Notes under the pieces: generated by a model
What the model saw: the letters and a program-made list of their open reading frames with translations, nothing else
Databases searched by the model: none
What the model was told of the DNA's origin: nothing
Shown: positions 1 through 8,527 of the stretch, one piece after another
How the letters are laid out: the number at the start of each line of letters is the position of its first letter
How positions within the stretch are numbered: position 1 is the first letter of the stretch
Assembly: GCA_964600235.1 (NCBI GenBank)
Contig: CAZRIV010000014.1
Coordinates: 62,001 to 126,000 of the forward strand
Direction: 5' to 3'
Source of the DNA: MWEI01 sp964600235
GTDB lineage: Bacteria > Desulfobacterota > Desulfomonilia > UBA1062
Length of the DNA: 64,000 bases
Made by a program: the position numbers and the translations under genes

Positions 1-2
1 TG

Positions 3-53
3 GAAGAGGTCATCCGCGTAAGGACGGGTGAGAGCGGGAAAGACGCCGTCTGA
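3..53 (+). CDS. 3' end of an upstream gene (partial)
   Basis: Sixteen sense codons run from the window edge to a TGA at 51-53 (EEVIRVRTGESGKDAV). The other two forward frames stop sooner, so this is the likeliest tail of a gene that begins outside the window. The fragment is too short to assign a family. Confidence 0.3.
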   Translation, partial: EEVIRVRTGESGKDAV

Positions 54-153
54 ACCGGGCGGCTCCAGGGAAGGGTGTTCGAAAGGATATGCATCTCAAG
101 GCCAAAACCGTTCCCGAGGTCCGCGCGGTCGATCGCGATCAGAAGGGGCTGCG

Positions 154-861
154 ATGAAACCAGAGGACTGGAACACATCCATACGCCGCATGTTCGCCGG
201 CATTGCCAAAAGCTACGACCTGCTGAACACCATCATGACGCTGGGCATGGACTCTGTGTTGCGGCGCAAGGTGGTGGATCTCCTTAACCTCCCGCAAAAA
301 GGCCGCCTGCTGGATGCGGGCGCAGGGACCGGCAGGATCGCGCTGGCTGCACGCAGGAGGTTCCCGCGCGCACACATCATCGCCGCCGACCTCACCCTGG
401 AGATGATGAGGGCAGGCAAGTCCAGATCACCCGGCGCTCTCTGCTGGTGCGCGGCCGATGCCCTGAGACTCCCCTTCCCTGATGCCTCCTTCGATGCAGT
501 GTGCTCGGGCTTTCTGGTGCGCAATGTCCCTGATATCATGGCCGCCTTTGTCGAACAGGCCCGGGTGGTGAAACCCGGGGGAGCCGTTGTCTGCCTCGAC
601 ACCAACCCGCCCGGAAACTCCATCATGAAGCCGCTTGTTCACCTGCACCTGGACTTCATCATCCCCTTTCTGGGCGGCCTGATCAGCAGAAACCGCTCGG
701 CCTACCGGTATCTCCCCGAATCGACCAAGGCCTTCAAGACCGCTTCCGAGATCGCGGCGATCATGTCGTCGTCGGGGCTGGAGCAGGTACGATTCAGACA
801 GTACCTGTTCGGCACCATGAGTATAGTCAACGGGATAAGACCTTCAAGGGACCGGACATGA
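154..861 (+). CDS. UbiE/MenG-like SAM-dependent methyltransferase
   Basis: A class I methyltransferase of 235 aa. The ATG at 154 follows AGAAGGGG and gives the N-terminus usual for the UbiE/MenG family (MFAGIAKSYDLLN near residues 13-25). The SAM-binding motif I, LLDAGAGTG, is at residues 52-60. A post-motif region (FPDASFDAVCSGFLVRNV) and a KPGGAVVCLDTNPP segment follow. Family members methylate the quinone ring of menaquinone or ubiquinone at the membrane. Menaquinone is the natural expectation for an anaerobe, but the sequence alone does not prove the substrate. The gene stands apart from the UbiA-type prenyltransferase at 53.2 kb. Reading further upstream to 28 adds low-complexity residues and is unlikely. 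Confidence 0.8.
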   Translation: MKPEDWNTSIRRMFAGIAKSYDLLNTIMTLGMDSVLRRKVVDLLNLPQKGRLLDAGAGTGRIALAARRRFPRAHIIAADLTLEMMRAGKSRSPGALCWCAADALRLPFPDASFDAVCSGFLVRNVPDIMAAFVEQARVVKPGGAVVCLDTNPPGNSIMKPLVHLHLDFIIPFLGGLISRNRSAYRYLPESTKAFKTASEIAAIMSSSGLEQVRFRQYLFGTMSIVNGIRPSRDRT

Positions 862-971
862 AGGAGTCCCGTATACCCTCCTCCCGGCACAGGCGGCTGC
901 CGGGCACTCTCAAACCGATGCACATGGCCATGTGATCATGGTTGATTGAATTATTTAGGGCTTTTGTGTAA

Positions 972-996
972 ATATGTGTTTCCGATGGACACATAT
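972..996 (+). repeat. small hairpin resembling the right end of the dispersed repeat family
   Basis: ATATGTGT and ACACATAT form an 8-bp stem around TTCCGATGG, just ahead of the TGS GTPase gene. The four long elements carry a similar GTGT-N-ATGG-ACAC hairpin in their right parts. This may be a relic of that family or a chance likeness. No other part of the element is visible here. Confidence 0.25.
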
Positions 997-1024
997 CCGC
1001 ACGACAGGTGGTGCTTGAAAACGT

Positions 1025-2002
1025 ATGCCTGCGAATCTGCCCCCCACATATCTTGAGGCCGAAAGGCGATACAAGGAGGCCAGGACCACCGAGGAGAAGA
1101 TCGAGGCCCTGGAGGAGATGCTCGCGCTCATCCCCAAGCACAAGGGCACGGACAAGATGCAGGCGGATATCAAGCACCGCATCTCCAAGCACAGGGAAGA
1201 GTCCCAGAAGAAGAAAGGCGCCTCAAAACAGAAGAGCGTCTTTGCCATAGACAAGGAAGGGGCCGCACAGGTGATCGTCATCGGCCCGCCGAATACCGGC
1301 AAGTCCTCCCTGATCGCTGCGCTGACCCATGCCGAGCCCGAGATTGCCCCCTTCACCCACAAACCCACTCCCGGCATGGCCCCCCTGGAGAACATCCAGT
1401 TCCAGCTCATCGACACACCGCCGGTCATGGACGAATATGTAGACCCTCTGATGATGGACCTGGTACGCAGGGCGGACATGGTGGTGGTCCTGCTGGACAT
1501 CCAGGCCGATGCCCTCTCTCAGTATGAGAAGATCATGGAGACGCTCTCGTCGTACCGGATCTTCCCCGAAGGTGCCGATATCCCGGAAGGCATCAGGAAG
1601 ACCGTTTTCTTCAAAAAGGTCTTCATCGTGGTGAACAAGGTGGACAGCCCCCCGCAGGAGGGAGATTATGAGACCTTCATGGAGCTCACCGGCCTCGGGC
1701 TGCCCTCGCTGCCCATCTCCATCCTCAACGCCAGAAACCTGGATGCGTTTTTGAGGCGCATATACGACATGTCAGGGATCATCAGGGTGTACTCCAAAAA
1801 CCCGGGCAAAGACCCCGACCTCCACGAACCCTTTGTCATACCGAAAGACAGCACCCTGGAGGAGCTGGCGGGAAGAATACACAAGGACTTCCTCTACAAG
1901 CTCAAGTACGCCCGCATCTGGGGGAAGTCGGTCCATGACGGCATGATGGTCCAGCGTGACTATGTCATGCAGGACGGCGACATCGTGGAGATACATATTT
2001 AA
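1025..2002 (+). CDS. TGS-domain GTPase (Obg/DRG-related)
   Basis: A 325-aa P-loop GTPase. A helical, charged N-terminus (residues 1-75) precedes the G domain. The P-loop GPPNTGKS is at 87-94, a switch I threonine lies in THKPTPGM (about 112-119), G3 is at 130-133, and G4 NKVD comes before residue 210. The C-terminal 75 residues, ending DGDIVEIHI, form a TGS domain as in DRG, ThrRS and SpoT proteins. G3 reads DTPP instead of the usual DxxG; I believe this is shared by a subgroup of TGS GTPases, so it may not mean loss of activity. Such proteins are thought to act on RNA or ribosomes. The exact role is unknown. The repeat element at 2016 begins 13 bases after the stop. Confidence 0.8.
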   Translation: MPANLPPTYLEAERRYKEARTTEEKIEALEEMLALIPKHKGTDKMQADIKHRISKHREESQKKKGASKQKSVFAIDKEGAAQVIVIGPPNTGKSSLIAALTHAEPEIAPFTHKPTPGMAPLENIQFQLIDTPPVMDEYVDPLMMDLVRRADMVVVLLDIQADALSQYEKIMETLSSYRIFPEGADIPEGIRKTVFFKKVFIVVNKVDSPPQEGDYETFMELTGLGLPSLPISILNARNLDAFLRRIYDMSGIIRVYSKNPGKDPDLHEPFVIPKDSTLEELAGRIHKDFLYKLKYARIWGKSVHDGMMVQRDYVMQDGDIVEIHI

Positions 2003-2015
2003 ACCGGGTTTTTAT

Positions 2016-2172
2016 GTTGGAAGGGGTGTAAAAAACCTTATCCGTTCAAGGCGGTGATCTTGAACGGATCTGTAAAAACAATTCAGCTCACCCTGGAATC
2101 ATCAGGTTAGTGCACCCTTAAAATGGTATCGGGTGTGCATGGACACAAACAAAAGCACACTCCGGTTTTAAT
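2016..2172 (+). repeat. dispersed hairpin element, copy 1 (short core)
   Basis: Shortest of four related intergenic elements. The left flank (GAAGGGGTGTAAAAAACC) leads into an 11-bp perfect stem, ATCCGTTCAAG at 2040-2050 with CTTGAACGGAT at 2059-2069, around the loop GCGGTGAT. The right flank has CTGTAAAAACAATTC, GAATCATCAGGTTAGTGCAC, a GTGTGCATGGACAC mini-hairpin and CTCCGGTTTTAAT. The long central arms of copies 2-4 are missing. The rest of the 2003-2554 gap holds only the small ORF listed next. Confidence 0.75.
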
Positions 2173-2363
2173 TTTGTGCTTGCCTTTTTCAGAAAAGTTC
2201 CCTAAGAGTCTGGCGCACCTGCAGATTGTGCAGGTTTTCCCTTGAGATGATATCGGCCTACCCGTATTCATCCAAGCTTGATATGGAACCTATACCCATA
2301 CAGATGGAACTCAAGGTATATTCGCCGGGCCTTTGCCCTGGCATAGAACGAGAGGGTTATGAA

Positions 2364-2441
2364 ATGATCAGCATGTTTGTTACAGGTTGTGTACTTATCG
2401 GGCTTTCGGTCTTCATCAGAAAAATTTCAACCACCGATTAG
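2364..2441 (+). CDS. possible 25-aa single-span membrane peptide
   Basis: The ATG at 2364 is preceded by AGAGGG at 2351-2356 and encodes 25 residues. The centre is hydrophobic (MFVTGCVLIGLSVFI), followed by a basic RK, as in a small single-span inner membrane protein. The frame stays open upstream to 2226 but without a good start. No family is recognised. Evidence is limited to the ribosome binding site and the hydrophobic profile. Confidence 0.25.
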   Translation: MISMFVTGCVLIGLSVFIRKISTTD

Positions 2442-2554
2442 AGGAACAAAATCAGCCAGGGGTACCCGAATGCCCCTGACAGACATCCTGCACTTCATCT
2501 TGACTTGACCTGAAAGGGCTGCATACTACAGCATTAACCATGAGGAGGTGAGGC

Positions 2555-3658
2555 ATGCCTTTTATCCTTCCCACGTACATGCATCCTGATTTCAGCGCCA
2601 GAGAATTATCCGACGCACCGGCAGCGAAGTTCTTAAGGGCGGAAAAAGACGGTGTGGCCCCGGAGAAATATCACGCCACTTCCATCTACCCCGAATACTT
2701 CCAGATCAGAAAAGGACAGTGGGTCCTGCCGAAGGAGTCGCGCATGGACTGCGTGGCGGTCCTGCAGGATGACGGCTCGATAATTGTCAAGGAATTCCGG
2801 AACATCAGGAGTGGAGACAAGGTTGCCTGCGGCAGGCACGAGAACGGCGAGGACGGTATCTTCGTGCACACGGGCGCCTTTGACTTCATGGACTCTGCGA
2901 ATGAAAAATTCGCCTTCAGGAGCCGCATCACGCGCGAAACTTCGTTTTCCATCGACTATGACGAGCTCTACGACCTGCTGGAGTATGAACGGCAGCTGGG
3001 ATTCATCGTCTGGGTGCTGGGTCCGGCCGTGGTCTTTGACCGCGACGCGCGCAGCGCCTTTGCCGGGCTGGTCGCCAGGGGCTACGTGCACGCACTGCTG
3101 GCGGGTAATGCCCTTGCCACCCACGACGTGGAGGCGTCCCTGTTCTCCACGGGCCTCGGACAGGACATCTATACCAAGCGGAGCGTCCCGCTTGGCCATT
3201 ACAACCACCTGGATGCCCTTAACCGTATCCGCGCCCTGGGCTCCCTGGAAACCGCCATCAAGGAGGGCATCGTCAAAGACGGCGTCATGAAGGCGGTGAT
3301 CCAGGAAGGCGTTCCTTTCGTACTGGCAGGCTCCATCCGGGACGACGGCCCGCTACCGGAGGTGACCCGCGACGCATATGCCGCCCAGGACGCCATGCGC
3401 GCCATAACGAGAAAGGCCACCACCATCATCGCCATGGCCACCCAGCTCCACGCCATTGCAACGGGCAACATGGCCCCATCCTACCGGGTGCAGTCCGACG
3501 GCACGGTAAGGCCCGTGTATTTCTACACGGTAGACATGTCCGAGTTCGCGGTGAACAAGCTCGCCAACCGCGGTTCGCTCACCGCACGGTCCATTCTCAC
3601 CAATGTCCAGGACTTCGTGGTAACCGTGGAGAGGGGGTTGAGGATGCGCGCCCTATAA
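2555..3658 (+). CDS. archaeal-type ornithine cyclodeaminase-like protein (TIGR00300, LOR/SDH domain)
   Basis: A 367-aa protein with a strong ribosome binding site (GAGGAGGTGAGGC before ATG). The C-terminal 220 residues carry the hallmarks of the TIGR00300 family: GPAVVFDRDA, YVHALLAGNALATHD, GHYNHLDALNRIR and PFVLAGSIRDDGPLPEV. Characterised relatives are the methanococcal ornithine cyclodeaminase and the C-terminal half of cyanobacterial AgrE/ArgZ, which turn ornithine into proline and ammonia with NAD. The first 80 or so residues seen in methanogen homologues, a ferredoxin-like fold, look absent. There is no arginine dihydrolase domain. It is convergent with carbamate kinase, which fits arginine/ornithine catabolism, but the enzyme activity is inferred. 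Confidence 0.8.
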   Translation: MPFILPTYMHPDFSARELSDAPAAKFLRAEKDGVAPEKYHATSIYPEYFQIRKGQWVLPKESRMDCVAVLQDDGSIIVKEFRNIRSGDKVACGRHENGEDGIFVHTGAFDFMDSANEKFAFRSRITRETSFSIDYDELYDLLEYERQLGFIVWVLGPAVVFDRDARSAFAGLVARGYVHALLAGNALATHDVEASLFSTGLGQDIYTKRSVPLGHYNHLDALNRIRALGSLETAIKEGIVKDGVMKAVIQEGVPFVLAGSIRDDGPLPEVTRDAYAAQDAMRAITRKATTIIAMATQLHAIATGNMAPSYRVQSDGTVRPVYFYTVDMSEFAVNKLANRGSLTARSILTNVQDFVVTVERGLRMRAL

Positions 3659-3702
3659 GGGAGCAGCCACGGTTAGGCAGGGCCACCACTGCCAAGATTC
3701 AC

Positions 3703-4644
3703 CTACCCAGGCGTGATCTCCGTCCCCGCCCTGCCCGCCACGGCATCCTCGATGGCCTCGATGGAGGTGATGACGGCCCTGCTGCCTCCAGCTTCGACAA
3801 ATCTCACCATGGCCATGATCTTGGGGAGCATGGACCCTTCCGGGAATTCCCCCCGGTTCATATACAGCCCGGCCTGCTCCACGGTGAGCCTTTCCAGGAA
3901 CCGCTGGCCGGGCCCGCCATAGTTCAGCGCAACACCTTTCACATCTGTGGCTATGAGGAAGGTGTGCACCCCCACCTCCATGGCGAGCCTGGCGCTGGCC
4001 AGGTCCTTGTCGATGACCGCATCCACCCCGGCAAACGACCTGCCCTCGCGCACCACCGGGATCCCTCCCCCGCCGCAGCAGATGACCACGAAATCCATCT
4101 CGATGAGCCGCATGATCTCGTTCTTCTCCACGATGGTGAGGGGCTCGGGCGATGCCACGACACGGCGGAAGCCCTTTTCGGTCTTGCGGACGGCATAAGG
4201 CAGTGATCCGGCCTTCTCTTCGGTGAAGACCGGCCCGATGGGCTTGGTGAGGTTCGCAAAGGCAGGACTGTTCTCGTCCACCACCACGTAGCTGATGAGG
4301 CTCACCAGGGGCTTGCTCACGGCAATGCCCTGGCGCATGAGCTCGCTGTCCAGGGTGGACTCGATCATGTACCCGATGGCCCCCTGGGTCTGGGCCACCA
4401 GGATCTCCAGGGGCATCCTGGGGACCTCGTCGGTGCACTCCTGCTGGAGCAGGAGGTTGCCCACCTGGGGGCCGTTGCCGTGGGTGATGATGATGCGGTA
4501 ATCACGGGTGAGCCGCGCGATCTGGCTGATGGGGACCCGGAGGTTTTCCAGCTGCTCCTCAATGGTGCCCCGCTGCCCCTTTCTGATGAGGGCATTGCCG
4601 CCCAGGGCCACGAGCAGGATGGGCTTGTGCAGTTGAGCAGCCAT
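3703..4644 (-). CDS. arcC: carbamate kinase
   Basis: A 313-aa amino acid kinase-fold enzyme of the usual length. The N-terminal phosphate-binding segment LVALGGNALI is followed by THGNGPQVGNLL and QTQGAIGYMIE, and later FVVICCGGGGIPVV and AVIDKDLASA, all typical of carbamate kinase. It interconverts carbamoyl phosphate plus ADP with carbamate plus ATP, giving ATP in fermentative arginine, agmatine or purine breakdown. It lies three bases after the cyclic-DPG-synthetase-like gene on the same strand, so the two are probably one transcript. No ornithine or other transcarbamylase gene is in the window, so the source of carbamoyl phosphate is open. Confidence 0.93.
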   Translation of the reverse strand: MAAQLHKPILLVALGGNALIRKGQRGTIEEQLENLRVPISQIARLTRDYRIIITHGNGPQVGNLLLQQECTDEVPRMPLEILVAQTQGAIGYMIESTLDSELMRQGIAVSKPLVSLISYVVVDENSPAFANLTKPIGPVFTEEKAGSLPYAVRKTEKGFRRVVASPEPLTIVEKNEIMRLIEMDFVVICCGGGGIPVVREGRSFAGVDAVIDKDLASARLAMEVGVHTFLIATDVKGVALNYGGPGQRFLERLTVEQAGLYMNRGEFPEGSMLPKIMAMVRFVEAGGSRAVITSIEAIEDAVAGRAGTEITPG

Positions 4645-4647
4645 GGA

Positions 4648-5976
4648 TCAGACAAGCCCCTTTTTCTTCAGCTCGTCCAGGAGGACATCCTCAAGGACGG
4701 GATCGCCGCTGTCCTCGTACTCGTAGCGCACGCGGATGGCCGGCTTGTTTATGGACACGATGCGGGTGAGCTGTATGGGCGTGGCAAAGAGCACCAGCCC
4801 GCAATCGGATGCGTTGATGGTCGCCTCGAGGTCCGCGATCTGCTCTTCGCTGTAGCCCATGGCAGGAAGCACCGGGCCGATATGGGGATATTTGAGGTAG
4901 GTGTCCCTGATGGAGCCTGCTGCATAAGGCCTAGGATCCACGATCTCTTTTGCGCCGAAGGTCTTTGCGGCTATGGTCCCCGCGCCGAAGGCCATCTCGC
5001 CGTGGGTCAGCGTCGGCCCGTCTTCCACCACCAGGACACGCTTCCCTCTCACCCGCTCCGGCTCGCTCACGATCACGGGTGAAGAGGCCAGGATGATGTG
5101 CGCCCGGGGATTGTACTTCCTGATGTTGTCCCTGACCAGCTCAACCTGGGCGGGCTCTGCGCTGTCCACCTTGTTGATGACCGCGATCTGGGCCATGCGC
5201 ATGTTGGTCTCGCCCGGGTAGTAGAGCAGCTCGTGACCCGGCCTGTGCGGGTCGAACAGCACGATGTGCACATCAGGCCGGTAAAAGGGGGTGTCATTGT
5301 TCCCTCCGTCCCAGACGATGATATCCGCCTCCTGTTGCGCCGCTGCAAGGATCTTGCCGTAATCCACCCCTGCATATACCACGATGCCCTGGTCCACGAT
5401 GGGTTCGTATTCCTCCCGCTCCTCGATGGTGCACCGGTGGTGCTCGAAATCCTCATAGGTGGAGAACCGCTGGACCTCCTGGGCAAGGAGGTCGCCGTAG
5501 GGCATGGGGTGGCGCACCACCACGACCTTTTTGCCGAGGTCCCGCAGGATGGTGCAGACCTTGCGCGTGGTCTGCGACTTGCCGCACCCTGTGCGCACGG
5601 CGCATACCGCCACCACGGGCTTGTCCGCCCTGAGCATGGTATAGCTCGCCGCGATCATGATGAAGTCGGCCCCGCAGGACATGGCTATGGAGGCCTTGTG
5701 CATGAGCTCCACGTGCGGCACATCGCTGTAGGAAAAGGCCACCAGGTCCGCCTGGTTGTCTGTGATGAGCCCTGCGAGCAGGGCCTCGGGGTAGATGGGG
5801 ATGCCTTCGGGGTAGAGGCTCCCTGCCAGCTGCGCAGGGTATGATCTCTGCTCGATGTCCGGTATCTGCGCAGCAGTGAATGCCACGATGCGGTAGCGCG
5901 GGTTGTCCTTGAAGTAGACGTTGAAATTGTGAAAATCCCTGCCTGCCGCACCCATGATGATGACCTTCTCGACCAT
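4648..5976 (-). CDS. cyclic 2,3-diphosphoglycerate synthetase-like P-loop protein
   Basis: A 442-aa protein. The ATG at 5976 has GGGAGG eight bases upstream; longer reading to 6471 adds residues unlike the family. The N-terminus MVEKVIIMGAAGRDFHNFN resembles a Rossmann-type start. A Walker A-like VRTGCGKSQT sits near residue 130, and WDGGNNDTPF and NKVD segments follow. The family is annotated from the archaeal cyclic-2,3-DPG synthetase, but bacterial members are widespread in organisms not known to make that compound. Close linkage to carbamate kinase (3-bp gap) is frequent as far as I recall and suggests a role tied to carbamoyl or acyl phosphate metabolism. The true substrate is unknown. 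Confidence 0.8.
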   Translation of the reverse strand: MVEKVIIMGAAGRDFHNFNVYFKDNPRYRIVAFTAAQIPDIEQRSYPAQLAGSLYPEGIPIYPEALLAGLITDNQADLVAFSYSDVPHVELMHKASIAMSCGADFIMIAASYTMLRADKPVVAVCAVRTGCGKSQTTRKVCTILRDLGKKVVVVRHPMPYGDLLAQEVQRFSTYEDFEHHRCTIEEREEYEPIVDQGIVVYAGVDYGKILAAAQQEADIIVWDGGNNDTPFYRPDVHIVLFDPHRPGHELLYYPGETNMRMAQIAVINKVDSAEPAQVELVRDNIRKYNPRAHIILASSPVIVSEPERVRGKRVLVVEDGPTLTHGEMAFGAGTIAAKTFGAKEIVDPRPYAAGSIRDTYLKYPHIGPVLPAMGYSEEQIADLEATINASDCGLVLFATPIQLTRIVSINKPAIRVRYEYEDSGDPVLEDVLLDELKKKGLV

Positions 5977-6165
5977 GACACATCCTCCCGCGGGAACGCT
6001 CTGCCTTCCATGACCGTACCCGTTCTCCCCGCAGCGAACAATGAGGTGTGAATCCATGGACCATAGTAACGGCTTGGCTCTCCCTTGTCCAGAAACACAT
6101 GCGACATTTATGCTGTCAGGCAAAGCCTGTTGCATGACATGCGTCGATCGTGCAAATATCTCCCC

Positions 6166-6945
6166 ATGGCCACGGAGATCGAGACCAAGCTCGTCGTGAT
6201 CGCAGACGACCCGCAAGCCCTCATGGACGAGATCGCCTGCCGGGAAAGGATGGGCGGGTACCTTATCAAACCCCTGGGGGTGAGGAACTTCACGGATACC
6301 TATTACGACACCCCGGATCGGACGTTTACCACCCGGGGGGTCGCCGTACGCACCAGGGACAGGGAAGGCTCGGTCATCTTCTGCATCAAGGGGAACGAGA
6401 GGATACGCGAGGACGGGGTTGCGCTCAGGGAGGAACTGGAGATGCCCTGGTCGGCACGGTGCATCGAACACATCGAACGTGTCATGCAGAACGGACCGGC
6501 GGGAGAAAGAAAGCTTCTGTCCGAAACGGACACTCCCGATTCGACCCTTGCCTCCCTGGGGCTTTTCCCCATACAGACGCGGCAGACCAGGAGGAATACC
6601 TGTGACATTTTCTCTTCAGGGCTGAGGGAGCCCCTGGCAGAGCTGGCCCTGGACGCCGTACGCTACTGCATACGAGATAAGGAGCTGCCCCACCATGAGA
6701 TCGAGGTGGAGGCGAGGAGTCCCTCATCTGAAATCCATATGGCACGGTTCACCGAACTCATGAGAACGTCGTACCCAGATAAGCTCATGCGCTGGGACCA
6801 CAACAAGCTCGTCACGGGCATGGCCATGGAGCGGCTCATGAAGGATGGCAGGATCGGTTCAGCGCCCCAGGGGGCGCCTTGTCTCGACAGGTCTTCATAC
6901 CATGCGATCGATGCGTACCTTAAGAAAACGTCAGTGGCTGTCTAA
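6166..6945 (+). CDS. CYTH-domain protein (adenylate cyclase class IV / triphosphatase fold)
   Basis: A 259-aa protein starting at ATG 6166. The start puts the CYTH signature EIETK (ExExK) at residues 4-8, as usual. Later fold motifs include FTDTYYDTPDRTFTTRGVAV, RTRDREG, IFCIKGNER and HHEIEVEARS. CYTH enzymes form a beta-tunnel that binds triphosphate groups with metal ions; members hydrolyse thiamine triphosphate or inorganic triphosphate or make cAMP. Nothing here separates these options. It is divergent from the cyclic-DPG-synthetase-like gene. Confidence 0.8.
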   Translation: MATEIETKLVVIADDPQALMDEIACRERMGGYLIKPLGVRNFTDTYYDTPDRTFTTRGVAVRTRDREGSVIFCIKGNERIREDGVALREELEMPWSARCIEHIERVMQNGPAGERKLLSETDTPDSTLASLGLFPIQTRQTRRNTCDIFSSGLREPLAELALDAVRYCIRDKELPHHEIEVEARSPSSEIHMARFTELMRTSYPDKLMRWDHNKLVTGMAMERLMKDGRIGSAPQGAPCLDRSSYHAIDAYLKKTSVAV

Positions 6946-7002
6946 AGGTCATCTGCAAGATCAGCTGAAGGGGGCGCTCCACACTTCCACCCGGAGGAGT
7001 AC

Positions 7003-7278
7003 TTACTTTGCCACGGCGGCAGCACCTGCCAGCTTCACGAGTTCGGCAAAGACCGTCCTCAGCTCCATGAGCCTGTCGCTCATGAGCATGAAGAGGATTT
7101 CAAGGCGTAGCACAGGATCAAGGGTGGTACTCAGGAGGTCGTCGACCTCTTCCTGCAGCTTCTGGAGATGGGGATGGTCACTGAGCAGCTGATTCCGCTG
7201 GGCGATGAGGCGCTCCACCTCAGGATTTTCTCTTCTCTGGGCCTGGATCCTAACGAGCTGATGTTCATCGAAAATCAT
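7003..7278 (-). CDS. small hypothetical protein, all-helical
   Basis: A 91-aa acidic, leucine-rich helical protein that starts MIFDEHQLVRIQAQ. Its end, around DPVLRLEILFMLMSDRLMEL, faintly resembles the DUF3135 group of small proteins, but I cannot confirm this. There is no signal peptide or metal motif. The ribosome binding site is weak. It is convergent with the CYTH gene, whose stop is 57 bases away. Confidence 0.5.
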   Translation of the reverse strand: MIFDEHQLVRIQAQRRENPEVERLIAQRNQLLSDHPHLQKLQEEVDDLLSTTLDPVLRLEILFMLMSDRLMELRTVFAELVKLAGAAAVAK

Positions 7279-7643
7279 AACGCCTGGTTGCCGCCTTTCA
7301 TAAAAGATGTCTGCCTGTTAACTGTCTACGGGCACATACGTAAGAGCAAATGATGTGCCACTACTATTATCATTTAATATTAGTTAGTTATGCAATTGTT
7401 CGCATGGAGTTATTGAGCCATGTTACCTTTTTTATCCATATTATGTATTTTTATTCCCTTCCTGAGAAGCATGTTGCGCCAAGATGGGGTGATACAGCGA
7501 GATAAGCATTGCAGGGCACGGGTCCTGGGTGTAAGGTTTTGTGGCTTGGCAGGCGGATGCGCGTCCATATCGCGGTGGTCTCTTCCCTAAGGAGATCTGC
7601 GCGGGTTGATCAATACAGTGTTCCAAGGAGGTGAATCAGGGCC
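7279..7643. other. gene-free interval between divergent genes
   Basis: Part of this 365-base gap (about 7360-7450) is much richer in A and T than its surroundings, which fits promoters for the two flanking divergent genes. I see no convincing -35/-10 pair, inverted repeat or small ORF. A good ribosome binding site (AAGGAGGTG at 7625-7633) closes the interval ahead of the PhzF gene. Confidence 0.4.
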
Positions 7644-8426
7644 ATGGTTATACCCATCTTCCAGGTTGATGCATTCACGGATACCGTCTTCTCCGGCAAT
7701 CCCGCCGCCGTGTGCCCGCTGCACCAGTGGATCAGCGATGAGGCCATGCAGCTCATCGCAAGGGAGAACAACCTTTCCGAGACCGCCTTCTTCGCACCCG
7801 AAGGGAAGCATTATCGCATCAGATGGTTCACGCCCGTGGAAGAGGTGGATCTCTGCGGGCACGCAACCCTGGCTTCCGCCTTTGTCATCTTTACCGAGCT
7901 CGATCCCGGGAGTTCGAAGGTCATGTTTGAATCATTGAGCGGCCCTTTGCGGGTGGAGCGCAGTGGCGAACTGCTCTCCCTGGACTTCCCCTCGCAGCCC
8001 CCAGTGGAATGCCCTGCGCCCCAGGACCTCATCGAGGGACTCGGCAGACAACCCTCCCAGGTGCTCAGGTCTGCGGATTACTTCGTGGTCTATGAAAAGG
8101 AGCAGGACATCCTTGACCTTTCCCCCAGCATGGACCTGCTCAGGAGAATCGACCTGCGGGGGGTCATCGTGACAGCTCCCGGAACTGCTTCAGACTTTGT
8201 ATCACGTTTCTTCGCCCCGAGGCTGGGAATAGACGAAGACCCGGTTACCGGAAGCGCCCACTGCGCCCTGACGCCCTACTGGGCCCGGAGGCTCGGGAAA
8301 AAAGAGCTCCGTGCCCGGCAGGTTTCAGAACGCGGCGGCGAGCTCTTCTGCTCAGATGAGGGTGAGCGCGTCATCATCTCGGGCCGTGCGGTAAAGTACC
8401 TGCAGGGGAGCATCGTGATAGGGTGA
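7644..8426 (+). CDS. PhzF-family isomerase/epimerase
   Basis: A 260-aa protein with the PhzF start VIPIFQVDAFTDTVFSGNPAAVC, the catalytic-glutamate segment ENNLSETAFF, VDLCGHATLASA and the C-terminal EDPVTGSAHCALTPYW, all in the usual order. The fold is two diaminopimelate-epimerase-like halves. PhzF of phenazine makers isomerises trans-2,3-dihydro-3-hydroxyanthranilate. Most other family members have unknown substrates, and no phenazine genes are present here. AAGGAGGTG supports the ATG at 7644. Confidence 0.9.
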   Translation: MVIPIFQVDAFTDTVFSGNPAAVCPLHQWISDEAMQLIARENNLSETAFFAPEGKHYRIRWFTPVEEVDLCGHATLASAFVIFTELDPGSSKVMFESLSGPLRVERSGELLSLDFPSQPPVECPAPQDLIEGLGRQPSQVLRSADYFVVYEKEQDILDLSPSMDLLRRIDLRGVIVTAPGTASDFVSRFFAPRLGIDEDPVTGSAHCALTPYWARRLGKKELRARQVSERGGELFCSDEGERVIISGRAVKYLQGSIVIG

Positions 8427-8527
8427 AAAGGTAATAGCTACATCACAGGGCAATTATGTACTACGGGTGGGACCAGCGCCGGCAACCTATTCAAAGACGG
8501 ATAAACCAGGATTTGGCTACACGTCAC

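Noticed and set aside
89..157. A 22-codon ORF that overlaps the methyltransferase start by ATGA
   Set aside because: It has a fair Shine-Dalgarno sequence, but it is very short with no likeness to a known leader peptide, and the upstream gene tail is in another frame.
858..934. A 25-codon ORF that starts in the methyltransferase stop, and a 7-bp hairpin at 883-904
   Set aside because: The peptide is low in sense (RHRRLPGTL) and the hairpin is weak without a T-run.
4648..6471. A 607-codon reading of the cyclic-DPG-synthetase-like gene
   Set aside because: The upstream 165 codons overlap the start of the CYTH gene and are unlike the family; the ATG at 5976 has a good Shine-Dalgarno sequence.
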